The notes beneath the pieces are model-generated. The model ran no database searches and was not told the DNA's origin. It saw only the letters and a program-made list of their open reading frames with translations. Position numbers and translations under genes: made by a program. Below are positions 63,957-64,000 of a DNA stretch of 64,000 bases, in pieces (position 1 is the stretch's first letter; each line of letters opens with the position of its first letter). Source of the stretch: Paenibacillus thalictri (GTDB lineage Bacteria; Bacillota; Bacilli; Paenibacillales; NBRC-103111); NCBI RefSeq assembly GCF_004307995.1, contig NZ_SIRE01000011.1:1-64000 (forward strand), in the 5' to 3' direction.

Positions 63957-64000
63957 ATCGAGCGCCTTCCCAAACGCGAACGTCAGCAGCGGCTGACCAA
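63957..64000 (+). CDS. fapR: Transcription factor FapR, 5' end only
   Basis: The last 44 bases encode IERLPKRERQQRLTK, the FapR N-terminus before its helix-turn-helix. The rest lies beyond the edge. AAAGGCGG lies nine bases before the ATC at 63957, but no ATG, GTG or TTG is in frame upstream. Either ATC/ATA is the start, or a base is wrong here. The FapR box upstream and the gene order after rpmF support the call. Confidence 0.78.
   Translation, partial: MERLPKRERQQRLT

Overview
The window looks like a chromosome segment of a Gram-positive, spore-forming member of the Paenibacillaceae (Paenibacillus-like). Reasons: strong AGGAGG-type ribosome binding sites, moderately high GC, many YesM/YesN two-component pairs beside ABC importers, Sda and YlbJ sporulation genes, and the conserved block rsmD-coaD-ylbJ-ylbL-ylbM-yceD-rpmF-fapR at the right end. 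The species is inferred from gene content, not measured.

Left end (1-4250): an IS256-type transposase runs off the left edge and is followed by a visibly AT-rich island. The island carries an OLD-like ATPase/TOPRIM nuclease gene, a short structured gap bounded by a perfect 12-bp inverted repeat, and a retron-type reverse transcriptase. This is a complete retron defence system (effector, msr-msd, RT) and the most interesting locus here. It abuts the 5'-truncated remnant of a DUF4430 gene at the head of an ECF vitamin transporter operon (4231-7764), probably for cobalamin.

8183-24932: a catabolic cluster with hydantoinase/oxoprolinase A and B subunits, a FrlD-like sugar kinase, a FrlB-like SIS deglycase, a five-gene Dpp/Opp-type ABC importer and a YesM/YesN sensor-regulator pair. 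Together they suggest uptake and breakdown of Amadori compounds (fructosyl amino acids) or related lactams. A HIT hydrolase and a MazG-like pyrophosphohydrolase follow.

25193-41135: a second YesM/YesN pair controls a carbohydrate locus: two paralogous sugar-binding lipoproteins, a sulfatase, two permeases, an FAD oxidoreductase, a polyol-type dehydrogenase, a pentulose-phosphate-type epimerase, a ribokinase-like kinase and a Tat-exported beta-helix protein. A tandem duplication made the two binding-protein genes; a relic of the regulator gene's 3' end survives between them.

41428-53970: housekeeping and stress genes: SRAP protein YedK, a zinc/cadmium P-type ATPase with its divergent ArsR-family repressor, a DUF1259 protein, a LexA-controlled operon for a Y-family polymerase, a glutathionylspermidine-synthase/DUF350 operon, DUF6054, a DJ-1/PfpI protein, a glutamine-rich protein and Sda. 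A 168-bp palindromic MITE-like element is inserted in the loop of a terminator at 51380-51594.

53971-57846: an accessory patch with a small membrane-anchored protein, two decayed phage-type genes fused end to end (glucosaminidase and DUF5131), and a secreted two-FN3-domain protein. From 57847 the conserved core block resumes and ends at a FapR operator and the first codons of fapR. No rRNA, tRNA or CRISPR array was seen.
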